From assembly GCA_947522735.1 (NCBI GenBank), contig CANNTZ010000086.1:1-7773 (forward strand): 7,773 nt of DNA, read 5' to 3'. The position numbers and the translations under genes are program-made. The stretch comes from an uncultured Oscillospiraceae bacterium. Its GTDB lineage: Bacteria; Bacillota; Clostridia; Oscillospirales; Ruminococcaceae. Below, one piece after another: positions 6,114-7,773 of the stretch; position 1 is the first letter of the stretch, and the number at the start of each line of letters is the position of its first letter. Under the pieces are notes generated by a model. It saw only the letters and a program-made list of their open reading frames with translations. It was not told the DNA's origin and searched no databases.

Positions 6114-7626
6114 TTATCGTTCCCTCCAGCCGCAGCTCCAATCCCGGCGCAGATTCATCGTCGCAGACGCAGAGCCGGTCGATCAGCTCGCCGGGGATGA
6201 CGAGCTGCGAGCTCTCCCGGCGGGTTTGTTTTGTGATGTCTGTCCAAGAGTCGTCTGCCAAGTCGCGAGCAAGGACGCGTGAACCACCCTCCGGCGGAAT
6301 GCCGATCCGGACGCTGTCCCACTTGCCGAACAGACCGGCGTGTCGCGCCGTCGGCAGGCGGAGCTGTGCGCGCGGGATTCTCCATGTCGCGCCGTCGCGC
6401 CGCGGAAGCGAGGCTGCCGCAACGGTATCCCCGCGCTGTGAAGCAAGGATCAGAGGCTGTAGCGTATCGGAGCAGGCGACCGCAGGCAGACGCTCCATGC
6501 CGCGGGTGATGAGGGCCGGGCAGGCTTGGATAATTGTATGATGTTCATATTCCTTCATCCACGTCTGGCCGGGTTGAAAGCAGAAGCTCTCCCGTACAAG
6601 CTCCTCACCGCAGCGTAACGCGCTCCGGTAGACCGGCAGCTCGGGATATTGCTCCTGCCACCTTACGGCACGGGTGATTTCCCTTAGCTTCCGCGCGTTA
6701 TGTTGCGGGTCAAAATCAAAGACGGGGATCGGGCGGTACAGGCCGCTGCGCATGACGCCGATCGAGCAGCCGAGAACCGCGCCGATATAGGCCTCGTCCT
6801 CGCAGTTGATGACGGCGCGCGCAGCAGGGGCGGCCTGCATCAGATATGCGATCCTGTCGAGCGTGGATACCTGTGAAAACTGCCAGAGCACGTCATAGGA
6901 GCGGAAAATCTCCGCATGCTGTAAAATAAGGAGCCATCTGTCCGGCCATGGCGCCCAGTCGGCAAAGCGGCCGTCGCTGGTCTGCCTGCCATCCGTGAGC
7001 ACGACGTTGTTGACCGGAGCTGCCGCCGGATGGCACTGCTCCATATGAAGCTGCGGATATTCCTGCTGCTTCAGTTCCTCCAGCAATTGCCTCCATTGCG
7101 GATCAAACTGCCTGCAGCCCCAGTCGATCTTCCAGTAGCCTATCCCAGCCTCCCTGCTCCATCGCAGTCGTGTGCGCCAATAAGCTTCGGTCTGATCCCG
7201 GCTGAAAAAGCCGCTTACAAACCCTTCGCCGCGCGCCTGCGCACTGACCCAAAGTCCGGCGCCGCGCCAGCCGCGGGCCTGTAGTGCCTCGTTGACGCCG
7301 CGCAGCCGCTGTGCGGGAGCGCCCGGAAAAGACGGGAATCGATCTTGCGCCAGTTCCAGAGAGCCGAAGGACTCGATTGCGGCATCATGAATCGGATGCG
7401 TTCCGCGCGGAACATCCCAACCGTCGTCCAGCAGAAAATAGAGGTGGCGGCGAACCGGCGCAAACTGGTCGGCAAGGCCGCCGGTGGCGAAAATGCTGGT
7501 CTCATCCAGATAATCACGTGCTTTTTTCGCGCCGTCCGCACCGAGAAAAGCCTCAGCCGACGGCTCCAAGACCGCATCCGGGCGGACGCAGTTCTGTGCG
7601 TTCCATGTACAGTAATAATTCAACAT
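6103..7626 (-). CDS. Compact clan GH-D (GH27/GH36-like) glycoside hydrolase
   Basis: This 507-residue enzyme is probably cytoplasmic. It starts almost directly with the catalytic barrel (MLNYYCTWNAQN) and lacks the large N-terminal sandwich of classical GH36. Clan GH-D marks are LYFLLDDGWDVP (62-73, the DDGW strand), GAGLWVSAQ (122-130), GIGYWKIDWG (161-170, with D168 in the K-x-D nucleophile position), LHMEQC (193-198) and FRSYDV (241-246), where R242 and D245 resemble the acid/base motif RxSD. Residues after about 380 look like a C-terminal beta-domain. It may act on alpha-galactosides or alpha-N-acetylgalactosaminides; the sequence does not decide. The start codon at 7626 lies 11 nt after the permease stop; the only purine-rich binding site (AAAGGA, overlapping the permease end) is rather far away, so initiation may depend on coupling. 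The 3' end overlaps the next gene by 11 nt. Confidence 0.72.
   Translation of the reverse strand: MLNYYCTWNAQNCVRPDAVLEPSAEAFLGADGAKKARDYLDETSIFATGGLADQFAPVRRHLYFLLDDGWDVPRGTHPIHDAAIESFGSLELAQDRFPSFPGAPAQRLRGVNEALQARGWRGAGLWVSAQARGEGFVSGFFSRDQTEAYWRTRLRWSREAGIGYWKIDWGCRQFDPQWRQLLEELKQQEYPQLHMEQCHPAAAPVNNVVLTDGRQTSDGRFADWAPWPDRWLLILQHAEIFRSYDVLWQFSQVSTLDRIAYLMQAAPAARAVINCEDEAYIGAVLGCSIGVMRSGLYRPIPVFDFDPQHNARKLREITRAVRWQEQYPELPVYRSALRCGEELVRESFCFQPGQTWMKEYEHHTIIQACPALITRGMERLPAVACSDTLQPLILASQRGDTVAAASLPRRDGATWRIPRAQLRLPTARHAGLFGKWDSVRIGIPPEGGSRVLARDLADDSWTDITKQTRRESSQLVIPGELIDRLCVCDDESAPGLELRLEGTINEH
6121..6127 (-). promoter_or_regulatory. Ribosome binding site inside the upstream gene (GH106-like start)
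   Basis: GGAGGGA lies seven bases before the ATG at 6113, within the last codons of the upstream glycosidase gene. It fixes the start despite the 11-nt overlap and supports translational coupling. Confidence 0.7.
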
Positions 7627-7637
7627 TGCTTCGCTTT

Positions 7638-7773
7638 TTATCCTTTCACACTACCAATGATAAGTCCTTTTGTGAAATACTTCTGAATGAACGGATAGAC
7701 GCACAGGATCGGCAGCATGCCGATAAACAACTGGGCGGATTTGAGGCTGTCGTTTGTAACGGTCAGTAGCTGC
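7638..7773 (-). CDS. Carbohydrate ABC transporter permease, C-terminal fragment (LplC/YtcP-like)
   Basis: The last 44 codons of a gene that enters from the right edge. The peptide ends LFIGMLPILCVYPFIQKYF followed by TKGLIIGSVKG and a TAA stop at 7638-7640. The YPFIQKYF-x-KG-(I/L)-(I/M)-IG-(A/S)-VKG tail is the hallmark end of the second permease of CUT1 (binding-protein-dependent) sugar importers of the LplC/YtcP group, common in clostridia and bacilli and usually paired with an LplB-like permease and a lipoprotein binding protein. Those partners would lie to the right, outside the window. The final membrane helix (about IGMLPILCVYPFI) is visible. In the operon it supplies oligosaccharide to the three downstream cytoplasmic enzymes. 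The shortness of the fragment prevents any statement on substrate. Confidence 0.9.
   Translation of the reverse strand, partial: QLLTVTNDSLKSAQLFIGMLPILCVYPFIQKYFTKGLIIGSVKG

Noticed and set aside
1..7773. CRISPR arrays, tRNA, rRNA genes and complete insertion sequences
   Set aside because: No regularly spaced direct repeats, no cloverleaf-like segment, no rRNA-like stretch and no transposase motif were seen on reading both strands.

Overview
The window reads as Firmicutes (Clostridia) DNA, probably from a gut Oscillospirales-type bacterium. This is inferred from AGGAGG-type ribosome binding sites, TATAAT/TTGA-type promoters, a LytTR-DUF3021 regulator pair, a CUT1 sugar permease with the tail typical of the LplC/YtcP group, and a moderately high GC content in the sugar genes. 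The species cannot be named from sequence alone.

Right part (7773 down to 1867, all minus strand): the 3' end of an operon for using a complex glycan. It runs, in transcription order, from the C-terminus of a sugar ABC-transporter permease, through a 507-residue clan GH-D (GH27/GH36-like) glycosidase and a 700-residue GH106-like glycosidase, to a 715-residue GH36-like glycosidase. The gap after the permease is 11 nt; the next two junctions overlap by 11 nt and 4 nt, so the genes are almost certainly co-transcribed and probably translationally coupled. None of the three enzymes shows a signal peptide. The simplest model is that short oligosaccharides are imported by the ABC transporter and trimmed in the cytoplasm by two retaining alpha-glycosidase-type enzymes and one alpha-L-rhamnosidase-like enzyme. 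The substrate is not determined; a plant glycan or glycoside carrying alpha-galactose-type and rhamnose-type residues fits best.

Middle part (about 1261-1866): roughly 600 bases without a convincing gene. The half near the sugar operon (about 1480-1735) carries five inverted repeats in a row and looks like a transfer-origin-type or mobile-element remnant. The half near the regulator carries two good minus-strand promoters and a leader with a sequence able to pair with the regulator's own ribosome binding site.

Left part (1260 down to 372, minus strand): a LytTR DNA-binding regulator without a receiver domain, followed after 10 nt by a four-helix DUF3021 membrane protein. This is a known two-gene arrangement in which the membrane protein is thought to modulate the regulator. 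At the far left edge a partial plus-strand reading frame ends directly before a hairpin terminator that may serve both directions.

No rRNA, tRNA, CRISPR array or complete insertion sequence was seen. The most interesting material is the three-enzyme glycosidase set of divergent family members, the string of hairpins between the operons, and the possible self-sequestering leader of the LytTR gene.
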